A stretch of DNA of 64,000 nucleotides from Prinsepia uniflora (Eukaryota; Streptophyta; Magnoliopsida; Rosales; Rosaceae), in NCBI GenBank assembly GCA_032719365.1, contig CM064873.1, positions 49,660,955 to 49,724,954 on the forward strand, given 5' to 3'. Within the stretch, counting starts at the first letter, position 1, and the number at the start of each line of letters is the position of its first letter. The position numbers and the translations under genes were made by a program. The notes below the pieces were generated by a model. The model saw nothing but the letters and a program-made list of their open reading frames with translations. It had not been told where the DNA came from and did no database searches. Of the stretch, positions 1 to 10,116 are shown one piece after another.

Positions 1-2545
1 CAAACTCTCCACTGTCGTCCGGCAATGCAAGGACAGGTGCAGTGGTCAATCGATCCTTCAACTCTTGAAAGCTCCGATCGCACTGCTCGTCCCAGATAAA
101 CTTTACTCCTTTCCGAGTCAGACGAGTCAATGGTGCAGCAATTTTGGAGAAACCCTCCACGAATCTCCGGTAGTAGCCTGCTAATCCGACGAAACTCCGC
201 ACCTCGGTCACCGTTGTCGGTCTAGCCCAGTTGGTCACCGCTTCTGTTTTCTGGGGATCCACGCAAATCCCATCCGTCGATATCACGTGTCCCAGAAAAC
301 CAATACTGCTCAGCCAAAACTGACACTTGCTCAGCTTGGCATACAATTGTTCTTGTCTCAGTCTCTCCAAAACCAACCGTAGATGTTCTTCATGTGCACG
401 GGCACTCCTCGAGTATACCAAAATATCATCGATGAACACAATCACGAACTTATCCAGGTAGGGTCGGAAGACCCGGTTCATCAGATCCATGAATGCTGCT
501 GGAGCATTCGTCAAACCAAATGGCATAACAAGGAACTCGTAGTGCCCGTAGCGGGTTCGAAAAGCAGTTTTCGGAATATCCTCCTCCGAAATCCTCAGTT
601 GGTGATACCCAGACCGCAAATCAATTTTCGAGAAGCACTGAGCTCCCCGCAACTGGTCGAAAAGGTCATCGATCCTGGGTAGAGGATACTGGTTCCTCAA
701 TGTCACCTTGTTGAGTTGTCGATAATCAATACATAAACGGAGACTTCCTTCCTTCTTCTTCACGAACAACACCGGTGCTCCCCACGGTGAAGTACTCGGT
801 CGGACATATCCCAAATCTACCAACTCCTGCAATTGAGTCTTGAGTTCTCGTAACTCGGCCGGCGCCATCCGGTATGGTGCCTGGGATATAGGTCGGGTAC
901 CCGGGAGTAGTTCAATAGTAAACTCAATCTCCCGCGATGGTGGCAATCCAGGTAAGTCTTCCGGGAATACGTCCGGAAACTCACAGACCACCGGTATTTC
1001 GTCGATAACCGGAGTATCGACCCGTTCCGACACGACATGCGCCAGATAACCCTGGCATCCCTTCCGTAGAAGTTTGGTAGCAGTAAGTGACGAAATCACT
1101 TCAGGAGGCGAACCATCACGTTCCCCCTGAAAGATAACTTCCGGCAAACCCGGGCTCCGCAAAATTACTTGCTTGCTACAGCAGTCGATGAGCGATCCGT
1201 GCTCCGACAGCCAATCCATCCCTAGGATTATATCGAAGTCGTGGATATCCAGAATAATTAAGTCTGCTGGTAAATCCACATCCTCAATTCTTACCGGGCA
1301 CCTCCGAATCACCTGATTCACAAGGTACACGGTACCCATCGGGGTGCCAACACCCATTTCGCAATCTAAGGCTGATACCACACAATCAAGCAAACCAGCA
1401 CAACTCTTCGAAATAAAAGAATGTGTAGCCCCCGCATCCATTAATACACGTACAAGAAAATTAAAGATATGTAGTGTACCTGTGACCACGCCTGGAGCAG
1501 TCCTCGCCTGCTGCTGGGTCATTGCAAACACTTGGGCCCTCGGCCCTCCGTTCCGTCCACGCCCGCGCGCGCCACGTCCAGCACCACGGTCACCTCCCTG
1601 ACCGCGACCTCCGTTAGTGTGGGACGCCGTGCTCTGCACCACACTCGAGCCCCCAGCGTCGTTGTTTTTGGACAACTGCGGACAATCGCAGGCATAGTGG
1701 CCTTCCTCTCCGCAAGCAAAACAAGTTACTGGCCTTGGCCTGCCCGAATGACCACCAGATGCACCACTCCAAGATGAGTGCTGCCCAGAATTGTGTCCAG
1801 ATCCTCTGCCCTGAGAGCCTCCACGTCGACCCGACCAGCCACGACCCTTGAAGGATGAGGGTGCTCCCCTGTAGCTCCCTCCCCTGTTGTTCTTTCGGCC
1901 CGATGGCCCATGATGTGGGCGATCCTGACGTCGCCCCTCCCCCGAAGGTTGTCGTGATTGGTGTGCCGCCAGACTGGCCTCGACACGCACCGCTGCGTCG
2001 ACCATATCCCTCAGAGAAGCATGAGTGGTAGGAGTCACACTGGCCCGGATCTCCCCTCGGAGTCCAAGCTCAAACCGCTGGCATTTGTCCTCCTCCGTGC
2101 TTACGAATGAGGCAGCGAACCGGGAAAGTCTCCCGAAAGTTTGCTCGTAGTCTGAAACAGACATGTCACCCTGCTCCAGCCGCAGGAATTCCGCCTCCCG
2201 CGCCGCGCGAAAGGATCGCGGGTAGTACTGATCCAGAAACCTGGAACGGAAAGCTTCCCAGGTAGTGGTATGGACAGACCACCCGGACATTTCGAGTCCA
2301 TGCCACCACTGGTAGGCTCCTCCCTCCAGTAAGAAGGCCGCCAGAGTCACTCGCTCGCCCGGAGGGCAGTGCATCACCGAGAAGATCCTCTCCCACTTGG
2401 TGATCCAGTCGTGAGCATCCTCGGGGTTTGATCCCCCGCAGAAAGGAGTGGCTCCCAAACGTTGAGCCCTTTCGATGCTCGCGCATTCCATCTCTCTTTC
2501 TAGATCCTCGTCCGTTCGAGTATGCGGAATTCTCCTAGGAGGCAT
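1..2545 (-). CDS. Gag-pol polyprotein of E1, partial (gag, protease, RT, start of RNase H)
   Basis: Retrotransposon polyprotein: gag forms the particle, protease cuts the chain, RT copies RNA to DNA. It starts at the ATG at 2545-2543, about 120 bp after the primer site, at the same place as the gag starts of E2 (10605) and E3 (40661). In this frame I see a gag region (residues about 20-200), a CCHC zinc knuckle beginning at Cys275 (CFACGEEGHYACDC), a retropepsin-like DAGATHSF motif at residue 370, and the RT catalytic FIDDILVY at residue 704. The three landmarks share one frame with the start codon. I found no stop in about 848 codons; the frame leaves the window at the start of RNase H. E2 and E3 carry several stops and frameshifts over the same stretch, so this copy is the best preserved. 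The remaining RNase H and integrase cannot be judged here. Confidence 0.9.
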   Translation of the reverse strand, partial: MPPRRIPHTRTDEDLEREMECASIERAQRLGATPFCGGSNPEDAHDWITKWERIFSVMHCPPGERVTLAAFLLEGGAYQWWHGLEMSGWSVHTTTWEAFRSRFLDQYYPRSFRAAREAEFLRLEQGDMSVSDYEQTFGRLSRFAASFVSTEEDKCQRFELGLRGEIRASVTPTTHASLRDMVDAAVRVEASLAAHQSRQPSGEGRRQDRPHHGPSGRKNNRGGSYRGAPSSFKGRGWSGRRGGSQGRGSGHNSGQHSSWSGASGGHSGRPRPVTCFACGEEGHYACDCPQLSKNNDAGGSSVVQSTASHTNGGRGQGGDRGAGRGARGRGRNGGPRAQVFAMTQQQARTAPGVVTGTLHIFNFLVRVLMDAGATHSFISKSCAGLLDCVVSALDCEMGVGTPMGTVYLVNQVIRRCPVRIEDVDLPADLIILDIHDFDIILGMDWLSEHGSLIDCCSKQVILRSPGLPEVIFQGERDGSPPEVISSLTATKLLRKGCQGYLAHVVSERVDTPVIDEIPVVCEFPDVFPEDLPGLPPSREIEFTIELLPGTRPISQAPYRMAPAELRELKTQLQELVDLGYVRPSTSPWGAPVLFVKKKEGSLRLCIDYRQLNKVTLRNQYPLPRIDDLFDQLRGAQCFSKIDLRSGYHQLRISEEDIPKTAFRTRYGHYEFLVMPFGLTNAPAAFMDLMNRVFRPYLDKFVIVFIDDILVYSRSARAHEEHLRLVLERLRQEQLYAKLSKCQFWLSSIGFLGHVISTDGICVDPQKTEAVTNWARPTTVTEVRSFVGLAGYYRRFVEGFSKIAAPLTRLTRKGVKFIWDEQCDRSFQELKDRLTTAPVLALPDDSGEF

Positions 2546-2662
2546 AACCAACTGTCAAGAGGCATAGATCAGAAAACAATATTCTTAAAAGTCGAAAAGT
2601 AACTAGTACTAATCGCTAGTCTAGCATGCAGACCAATACCCTAGTACTGACCACAACCTAGT

Positions 2663-2674
2663 GCTCTGATACCA
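2663..2674 (-). other. E1 primer-binding site (initiator Met tRNA type)
   Basis: The minus strand reads TGGTATCAGAGC, 3 bp inside the LTR edge. This 12-mer is the usual plant primer site matched to the 3' end of initiator Met tRNA and marks where minus-strand DNA synthesis starts. Confidence 0.92.
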
Positions 2675-3975
2675 AGCTGACAGGACCCGCCCCGATCCCA
2701 CAGGGACCACAAGGGGACGTGCCCTGCTCCCGTCTGACACCCAATAATTCATACCAATTTTAACCTCAAAACATTTAAAAGCATAAATAACCAAATTAAA
2801 GTCATACATAAAATCCGAATTAAACGAATGTCAGACAAGGGATATAATCCAAAATTACAAATTTGCGAGCACGACTCTAAAGTAATCCTGCGGGTACACC
2901 GCCCAGCAGGGGTTCAGGTACGCAGAAGTAGATCTATGCCTCAGCCTCTGGTTCCTCCACTACCTCAGTTTCCCGACCTGGAGGGGTTATCAAAACAGTA
3001 AGGGTGAGTGGACCGAAACACAAGTTTATGAAATCGTTTGATAAGTAAAACATATAATTTACCCCTCCGTTTTCCAAACATGCGTGCAACATAATTCCAA
3101 AATCATAAACCATATAATATGAACCATAAGGCATATAATAAAACCATAACCATAATTTTAGTTGCTGCACTATACACTCCAATCCCGACATCTCTGATGT
3201 CTGACGTCCCTGACGTCCAATAAGGTCACAATCACAAGGCTACGCGTGCCACTCGGGTCTCAAGTCCGAGTTCAATCCCCGAACCCCGTTCGGGTACAGC
3301 ATCCCCGATGCTTAGCGTCATAGACGCTGGACGTTCTAGACGTCCGTGACCTCTCCGGGGTACCTCATCCGGAGGAGACAATATAACATGGAAGGATCTA
3401 TACAGTGCAGTAACAAATACATTTTATTGATATCCACATGCAAACATATATATATACATAGATAGAATCCGAACCAATCATTAAGTTTCATCGGACGGGT
3501 CTCAAGCCCAAATACTGTGAAACGTGCCATAACCATATTTTCCATATCATCAAAACCATCATCGTTTTAGCATGTGAATAAGTATATTAAAACCAGAAAA
3601 CATTTATGCACACAAGGGTTTAAGAAAATGGCCCACTCACAGTACAATCCTGCTAGAAACCGAACGTATACCCTCGTCTTGGTACAAAAGTACAATCCCT
3701 GTCAAGTCCAAGTATTCGTAAAGGTCAAATTAAACCCCCAACATTCAACCATGAAAGCCTAGGTCGAAACCGACCCGGAACAGCCGCCCGAACGCGCTTC
3801 CCAAGGCAATAAACCTTATTTTGACCAACTTAATGATCTCCGATCGACCCGAAACCACCGCCATTGGATCCGGATCGTCGAAACCTAAAGAATGGTGGTG
3901 GTCCCACCAGAAACACTGTTCACACGCGCCCCCACGCGCCGGTCAACGCGGCGGTCAACGGTGGAACAGTCCTGC

Positions 3976-4029
3976 TGACGTCATCGCTGACGTCACTGCT
4001 GACGTCAGCATGACGTCATGCTGACGTCA
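3976..4029. promoter_or_regulatory. Array of five TGACGTCA palindromes
   Basis: Perfect TGACGTCA octamers start at 3976, 3988, 4000, 4011 and 4022, that is every 11-12 bp, close to one helical turn. TGACGTCA is a classic palindromic bZIP (TGA/CRE-like) site. Function in this LTR is inferred, not shown; the array may also be a decayed 12-bp tandem repeat. Confidence 0.75.
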
Positions 4030-4072
4030 TCTGACAGCTGTCAGGTCTGACATGTCAGACTCTGACAGGTGC

Positions 4073-4256
4073 CACGTGTCAACATCCTATTGGTCCACCC
4101 TGCTGATCTGTCAGGCCACGTGTCAGATCTGACATGTGCCACGTGTCAGCACGGCACTGGTCCACGTCACTGACATGTCAGTGACACGTGGCAGTCCCTG
4201 ACTGGTCCACGTCACTGACATGTCAGTGCTGACTGTGCACTGACATGTGACACGTG
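4073..4256. promoter_or_regulatory. Cluster of five G-boxes (CACGTG) with TGACATGTCA palindromes
   Basis: CACGTG occurs at 4073, 4117, 4140, 4185 and 4251, mostly as CCACGTGTC or GACACGTGG, interleaved with TGACATGTCA near 4047, 4171 and 4215. G-boxes are bZIP/bHLH sites (ABA, light, stress). The same style of sequence occurs in the truncated LTR at about 28130-28470, but not at the matching place in the E2 and E3 LTRs. Confidence 0.65.
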
Positions 4257-4990
4257 TCGGCTCACGGTTGGTCCACGTCATCTGACAGACTGACAGGGTG
4301 CCACGTCAGCACCACTGTCCTCAGACGGGTTGACCCGTTTTCCTGCAACTCGGGTCGATCAGACCCGCGATCATGACCCGGTTGCCATTCCTTCATTTCT
4401 GAATCATTTTCATTCCTTCCAATTCCTAATTACTCGCCTTAAATCCTAGATTAGTTCCACGTAATTAAAATTGAGAAAAACGGATTGAATCGAAGGCCTA
4501 CCTCGAAGAACAGCCCTGGCCTCCCGTCGCCGTTTTGCTACCTCCCTGAGCTCCACCGGCCACGAGATCGATTCCAGTAAGTTCCTGGAGGTTCCTAGAG
4601 TTGGTTAGGATTCAAAATGGACCAATCAAACGTGGGAAATGAATTTACCAAAAATCTGGTTTCGAAACCGTTTCGGGTTCCCCTGCTTCCTCCCACGCCG
4701 CCGTCCTCCGCCGTGCTCACTGCCGCCGTTCAGCCTCGCCGGCAAGTCCCCAATACACAGACACAGAGAGTGGATGGTTTGCTGGAATGTTGGATCGAAA
4801 TGGCTGAATGTGCTCTGCGGGTATGAATTATAAAGAAATGGAGGGAAGGAAATGGACGGCTCAGATTGAATCTCCAGATTAGATCAAGGGCTGAGATCTG
4901 ATCTGGGGTTTCCAATCCAAAGGCTGAAATTTAAAGCTGGTTCAAATGTTTAATTAATCCAATAGTGGATCTGGTCCAATCTAGCCAATG

Positions 4991-5014
4991 GGTGAGTGAC
5001 ACTTGTCACTCACC
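4991..5014. repeat. 24-bp perfect palindrome in the E1 LTR
   Basis: Arms GGTGAGTGACA and its reverse complement around a 2-base CT centre. Equivalent palindromes stand at similar distances from the LTR start in both LARD elements (26943-26968, 54453-54474, 60915-60936). Confidence 0.85.
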
Positions 5015-5110
5015 AGATGTCCTCCAATCAGATTTCCTGAATATAATATTCGACACGAAAACCGAGACACGAACTTCCCGAATTCACGTTTCTGACCATA
5101 ACTTCCTCGT

Positions 5111-5340
5111 ACGAAGTCCGATTTCAGCGTGCCGCCTGTCTACGGACTCAGGACGTCGAGGCCTACCCAACGGTCCTTGAGTCAACTGAAAATTGGTTTT
5201 CAAAAGAAAAGTCAACATTTTCCCCCGAGAGTCCAAATTACGGTAATGCCCCTGAACTTCCGATAGCCATAACTTTCACCCTGATCGTCCGGATCGGACG
5301 TGCCACCTGTCTATGAACTCGTGACGTCCCGAACTACGTC
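5111..5340 (-). promoter_or_regulatory. Duplicated LTR module (two diverged copies)
   Basis: Two related blocks lie in tandem near the LTR start (5111-5160 and 5291-5340). Each has a GTGCC(G/A)CCTGTCTA core, a following GACTC/AACTC and GACGT(C) step, and then a run of AAAAGTCAA. The pair recurs in E2, E3 and both LARD LTRs, so the duplication predates these families. Position near the minus-strand LTR start suggests U3, hence a possible promoter element; that role is inferred. Confidence 0.55.
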
Positions 5341-5475
5341 ACGGTCATAGGTCAAAGTCCATTTAGTTCATCAATCAAAAAGTCAATAATTTGACCATAC
5401 CATTCACAAGGGTAAAATCGTCAAATCACACATTAAATTACAAAATGAGAATCCTCGAATTTCCGGGGTGTTACA

Positions 5476-6141
5476 GACACCCTCTGACTTCACTGAAACC
5501 TGCTTCCCGCACACAGAGCCCACAACCAAATTTTAAAGTCTCCCCGTGCTCTGAACAGCCTCAATCCACACTCCCAACATATCGAACTACATATACAATG
5601 CCCACAAATCAGTCCACTAGTGCTTTAAACAATTGCACGCCCAACAACATCACGGCATGGCCGTGTACTCTATTTTTATAGGTTGTGCTACAGTAACCGT
5701 GCAAAAAGACCAAAATGCCCTCACGGCAGAAATTACCAAAATGCCTTCCAACTTCCGTGACCCGCAACTCGGTTATCCGATGTCCGTTTCATGCGTGCCG
5801 CCTGTCGTTATACTCAGGGCATCGAGACGAATCCAACGGTCTTAGGGTCGTGTGAAAATTCACGGTATTTCAAAAAGTCAACTTTTTCCCTTATTTCGTC
5901 CAAATTACGGTAATGCCCCTGAACTTCCGAACGTCGCAACTTCTCCCATGTTCGTCCGAATTGGACGTGCCGCCTGTCAATGGACTCATGACGTCCCGAA
6001 CTACGTCACGGCCATCGGTCAAGGTCCGGTTGACCCACCAATCAGAAAGTCAACAATTTGACCCAACATTCGCAAGGGTAAAAATGTCATTTCATTCCAT
6101 ATTTTACAATATTACAATCTACAAATTTCCGGGGTGTTACC
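5476..6141 (-). repeat. E2 3' LTR, remnant cut by E1
   Basis: Matches 12877-13543 of the E2 5' LTR. In a ~230-bp hand comparison I counted about a dozen differences, so the copies have diverged by several percent. The outer end reads GTTACC instead of GTTACA, a point change in the terminal TG on the element strand. GACAC at 5476-5480 should be the right-hand target duplication of E1; the left copy is outside the window. Confidence 0.88.
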
Positions 6142-6795
6142 ACCTTCCCCCCATAAGGAATTTCGTCCCAAAATTTGAGGAAACAAATAAGGAAACTGTT
6201 CCCGCATCTGAGCCTCGGGCTCCCATGTAGCTTCCTCCACGTTCTGATTTCTCCAGAGAACTTTCACGAGAGGGATCGTCTTCTGCCGTAGTACCTTGTC
6301 CTCCCGGTCCAAATTCTGTACTGGTTGTTCCTCAAAGCTCAAATCCTCTCGAAGTTCGATAGGTTGCTCCTCCAATACACGAGAGGCGTCGCGTACGTAC
6401 TTCCGTAACATAGATACGTGGAAAACGTCTTGAACTTTAGAAAGTTCTGGGGTTAAGGCCAATCTATACGCAACCCGGCCAATCCTCTCCACGATCTCAT
6501 AGGGTCCAATAAAACGTGGACTCAGTTTTCCCCATCGACCAAAACGAATAATCCCTTTCCACGGGGACAACCTCAGGAAGACAAAATCTCCAACCTCAAA
6601 TTCCAAATCTCGGATCCGTCTATCAGCATAACTCTTTTCGCGATCCTGTGCCGCCTTCAACCTCTCCCTAATAACACGGACTGCTTCCTGGGTGATGTCC
6701 ATCAATTCCGGCCCTACGGCCGCTCGCTCCCCAATCTCCATCCAGCAAATAGGTGTCCTGCACTGTCGACCATACAGTGCCTCGTAGGGGGCCAT
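6112..6795 (-). pseudogene. E2 integrase C-terminal part with chromodomain-like tail
   Basis: Frame of 227 codons beginning after an in-frame TAG (6808-6810, matching a Gln codon in E3). It holds the end of the integrase core, the DFVFLRLSPWKG region of the C-terminal DNA-binding domain, HVSMLRKYV, and a tail with VKVLWRNQ and EATWEPE, typical of the chromodomain that guides chromovirus integration. The family stop after the FPYLF motif is mutated, so the frame runs into the LTR. Non-functional because the integrase is split. Confidence 0.88.
6142..6155 (-). other. E2 polypurine tract
   Basis: The minus strand reads ATGGGGGGAAGGT directly before the 3' LTR and is preceded by GGGACGAAATTC. 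It would prime plus-strand DNA synthesis. E3 has the equivalent at 36184 and LARD-A at 60375. Confidence 0.85.
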
Positions 6796-6831
6796 CCCAA
6801 TACTTGCCTAGTAGCTGTTGTTGTAAGCAAA

Positions 6832-7161
6832 TTACATCAAAGGCAAGTGAGTATCCCACGAATCCTGAAATTGCAGCACACAAGACCTCATCATGTCCTC
6901 CAGGGTCTGAATAGTCCTCTCAGACTGTCCATCGGTCTGTGGATGGAAAGCAGTACTGAAATGCAGATTCGTTCCCAAGGTATCCTGCAAACTCCGCCAG
7001 AACCTGGAAGTGAAACGCGGATCGCGATCGGACACGATCGACTCTGGCGTACCATGAAGTCGGATGATCTCCTTCACGAACAATTGAGCCAGTCGGTTGG
7101 GTTTGTAAGTCTCTTGCACTGGCAGAAAATGTGCTGACTTCGTTAATCGGTCTACAATCAC
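6832..7161 (-). pseudogene. E2 integrase catalytic core fragment
   Basis: Carries two residues of the DDE triad in context: Asp in IVSDRDPRFTSRFW and Glu in HPQTDGQSERTIQTLEDMMR. It is cut from the upstream frame by a 1-bp loss near 7183 (CCACTCCGG where E3 reads CCACTCTGAG) and from the downstream part by the stop at 6808. Integrase would insert the DNA copy into host chromatin; this one cannot be made as a single chain. Confidence 0.88.
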
Positions 7162-9158
7162 CCATACTCCGTCAAATCCACTCCGGTCCTTGGTAACTTA
7201 AAGACGAAGTCCATGGTGATGTGGTCCCACTTCCACACGGGAATCGGAAGTGGCTGCATGGCCCCATACGGTCTCTGTCGCTCCGCCTTAACCTGCTGAC
7301 AGGTTAAGCATCTGTTCACAAACTCAGCAATGTCCCTCTTCATTCCTGGCCACCAATAATAGTTCCGGAGGGTACGGTACATCTTTGTACCTCCCGGATG
7401 CATGGCATACGCTGAACTGTGGGCCTCCTCCAAAATCTCGGCCCGTAACTCTGTCTCTGCTGGCACACACAAATGGCCTAATTTCACAAGTGCCCCATCA
7501 TCTCGGATGGTAAAGTCTTGCCGTTCTCCAGCCTCAACCTCAATCCTGTAGATACACAATATCGGATCCTGAAGTTGCGCCTCAATGATCCGATCCACCA
7601 ACACTGGCCGTACATGGAAACTAGCCAATAAAGCTCCATGCTCATCCGTATCTAAAATAACTCCAGCCTTCCGGAGTTCCACCAGTAATGGAAGATACAC
7701 CATCCTCAGGTGTGCAATTGATCCCGCTGATTTCCTGCTGAGTGCATCTGCCACCACATTAGCCTTACCCGGATGGTACTCGATCGTACAGTCGTAATCC
7801 TTGATCAATTCCAACCATCTCCGTTGCCTCAAGTTGAGTTCATTCTGGGTAAATAGATACTTTAGGCTTTGGTGGTCGGTGTATATCCTGCACGTTGCAC
7901 CGAAAAGGTAATGTCTCCATATCTTCAAGGCATGAAATACCGCCGCCAACTCCAAATCATGGGTAGGGTAGTTCAACTCATGAGTTTTTAGCTGCCGTGA
8001 TGCGTAGGCGATCACCTTACCATTCTGCATTAACACGCATCCCAAACCCTGTAGTGAGGCATCACTAAAGACTACAAACTCTCCACTGTTATCGGGCAAT
8101 GCAAGGATAGGAGCAGTGGTCAAGCGATACTTCAATTCCTGGAAACTCTGCTCACACTGCTCGTCCCAGATGAACTTCACTCCTTTATTGGTCAAACGAG
8201 TCAACGGTTCAGCAATCTTGGAGAAACCTTCCATAAATCTCCGGTAGTAGCCTGCCAATCCGACAAAACTCCGCACCTCTGTCACTGTCGTTGGTCTGGC
8301 CCAGTTAGTCACCGCTTCTGTTTTCTGGGGATCCACGCTAATCCCATCAGCAGAAATCACATGCCCCAGAAAGCCAATGCTGCTCAGCCAAAACTGGCAC
8401 TTACTCAGTTTGGCGTACAACCGTTCATGTCTCAGCTTCCCTAATACCAACCGTAGGTGTTCCTCATGTGCTCGGGCACTCCTCGAATACACCAAGATGT
8501 CATCGATGAACACAATCACAAACTTATCCAGGTAGGGTCGGAAAACTCTGTTCATCAGATCCATGAATGCTGCTGGAGCATTCGTCAAACCAAAAGGCAT
8601 CACAAGGAATTCATAGTGACCGTAACGGGTTCGAAATGCCGTTTTCGAAATATCCCCTTCCGCAATCCTCAGCTGATGATACCCAGATCGTAAATCAATC
8701 TTCGAGAAGCACTGTGCTCCCCGCAATTGGTCGAATAAGTCATCGATCCTGGGCAGAGGATACTGGTTCCTCAGCGTCACCTTATTCAGCTGTCGGTAAT
8801 CCACACACAAACGGAGACTCCCCTCCTTCTTCTTCACAAACAACACCAGTGCTCCCCACGGTGAGGTACTCGGTCGGATGAATCCCAAATCAACCAATTC
8901 CTGCAACTGTGTTTTGAGTTCCCGTAATTCTGCCGGCGCCATCCGGTACGGTGCCTGGGATATCGGTCGGGTACCAGGGAGTATCAATGGTGAACTCAAT
9001 CTCCCGCAGTGGTGGTAATCCAGGCAGATCTTCCAGGAACACATCCGGAAACTCCCGCACCACTGGTATCTCCTCGATGCTCGGAGTATCAACTCGCTCC
9101 GACACAACATGCGCCAGATATCCCTGGCATCCTTTCCGTAGAAGTTTAGTAGCAACAA
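7158..9158 (-). pseudogene. E2 reverse transcriptase, RNase H and integrase zinc-binding domain
   Basis: Longest surviving E2 frame. Order: RT with LRLCVDYRQLNKVT, SKIDLRSGYHQLR, LVMPFGLTNAP and the catalytic FIDDILVYSR; RNase H with DASLQGLGCVLM, DLELAAVFHALK and YTDHQSLKYL; then the HHCC integrase zinc finger (histidines near AMHPGG, cysteines in RCLTCQQ) and the first core Asp in WDHITMDFVFKLP. The first ~50 residues are out-of-frame sequence before a 2-bp loss near 8982. RT and RNase H motifs are complete, but the frame is separated from gag-protease and from most of integrase. Confidence 0.9.
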
Positions 9159-10098
9159 ATGAAGAGATCACTTCAGGAAGCGAACCATCCCGCTCCCCCT
9201 GGAAGGTAACTTCCGGCAAACCCGGACTCCGCAGAAACACTTGCCGACTACAGCAATCAATAAGCGACCCATGCTCCGCTAACCAATCCATCCCTAGAAT
9301 CACATCGAAGTCATGGATGTCCATAATAATCAAGTCTGCTGGCAGATCCACATCCTCAATTCTCACCGGGCACCTCCGAATCACTTGATTTACTAAGTAC
9401 ACGATGCCCATAGGCGTGCCAACACCCATCTCGCTATCTAAGGCTGATACCTCACAATCTAACACACCAGCACAACTCCTCGAAATAAAAGAGTGTGTAG
9501 CCCCCGCATCCAACAATACTCGTACAACAAGGTTCGAGACATGAAGTGTACCTGTAATCACATCTGGGGCTGACCTCGCCTGCTGCTGAGTCATTGCAAA
9601 AACACGAGCCTTGGGCCCCGCAGTCTGTCCTCGCCCACGCGCGCCACGCTCAGCACCCTGTCCTCGGCCTCCGGCAGTGTTGGAAGCCGAACTCTGTGCA
9701 ACACTAGCACCTCCAGTATCGTTATTCCTCGACAACGATGGGCAATCTCGAGCATAGTGGCCTGCTCCTCCACAAGCAAAACAATTAACTATCCTCGGTC
9801 CATCCCAAGACCCTCCTGATGCACCACTCCAAGACTGATGCTGCCCAGCACTGAATCTCGACCCGCTCCTCTGAGAGCCCCCTGATCGACCTAACCAGCC
9901 ACGACCCCTCAAAGATGAGGGTGCTCCTCGATAACTTCCCCCCTTAGAGATCTTCCGGCCGGTTGGTCCCGCATGGGGACGATCCCAGCGCCGCCCCTCG
10001 CTTGATGATTGTAGCGCTTGGTGTGCCGCCAGACTGGCCTCGACACGAACTGCAGCGTCGACCATGTTCCTCAAAGTCGCATAAGTGGTAGCCGTCAC
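8890..10098 (-). pseudogene. E2 gag C-terminal part and protease
   Basis: Starts after the gag stop at 10117. It contains a Gly/Arg/Ser-rich stretch, a CCHC zinc knuckle (CFACGGAGHYARDC), a second GRGQ/GARGRG-rich linker and the aspartic protease motif LLDAGATHSFIS with ILGMDWLAEHG downstream. The last ~60 codons are out of frame because of the 2-bp loss near 8982 (compare GGGAGTATCAAT with GGGAGTAGTACAAT in E3). Confidence 0.88.
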
Positions 10099-10116
10099 AC
10101 CTGCCCGTATCTCTCC

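Larger units (their letters stand above)
1..5475 (-). mobile_element. E1: Ty3/gypsy chromovirus (Tekay/Del-like), 5' part, running off the left edge
   Basis: Minus-strand LTR retrotransposon seen from its 5' LTR (2678-5475) through the primer-binding site (2663-2674) and gag, protease, reverse transcriptase and the start of RNase H at position 1. The 3' half and 3' LTR lie outside the window. The LTR runs TGACAGG...GTGTTACA on the plus strand, so TG...CA in both senses. It interrupts the 3' LTR of E2: sequence at 5476 onward continues the E2 LTR exactly where the intact E2 LTR copy reads at 12877. Lineage is inferred from the Met primer site, the long LTR and the chromodomain tail of sister elements E2 and E3. 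Confidence 0.93.
2678..5475 (-). repeat. E1 5' LTR (2.8 kb)
   Basis: Bounded by TGACAGGACCC at the left and GGGGTGTTACA at the right, with the primer site just outside the left edge. At 2798 bp it is long for a plant LTR but matches E2 (2825 bp) and E3 (2646 and 3039 bp). Its outer ~400 bp (promoter-distal end, 5080-5475) is shared with E2, E3 and the LARDs. Its middle differs from E2/E3: about 350 bp rich in TGACGTCA, CACGTG and TGACATGTCA palindromes (3970-4320) and a LARD-like stretch with a long palindrome at 4991-5014. Short frames inside it have no recognisable content. Confidence 0.92.

Noticed and set aside
4617..4915. Overlapping 61-69 codon frames in the E1 LTR
   Set aside because: Several frames on both strands over the same bases, no motif, and entirely inside an LTR.
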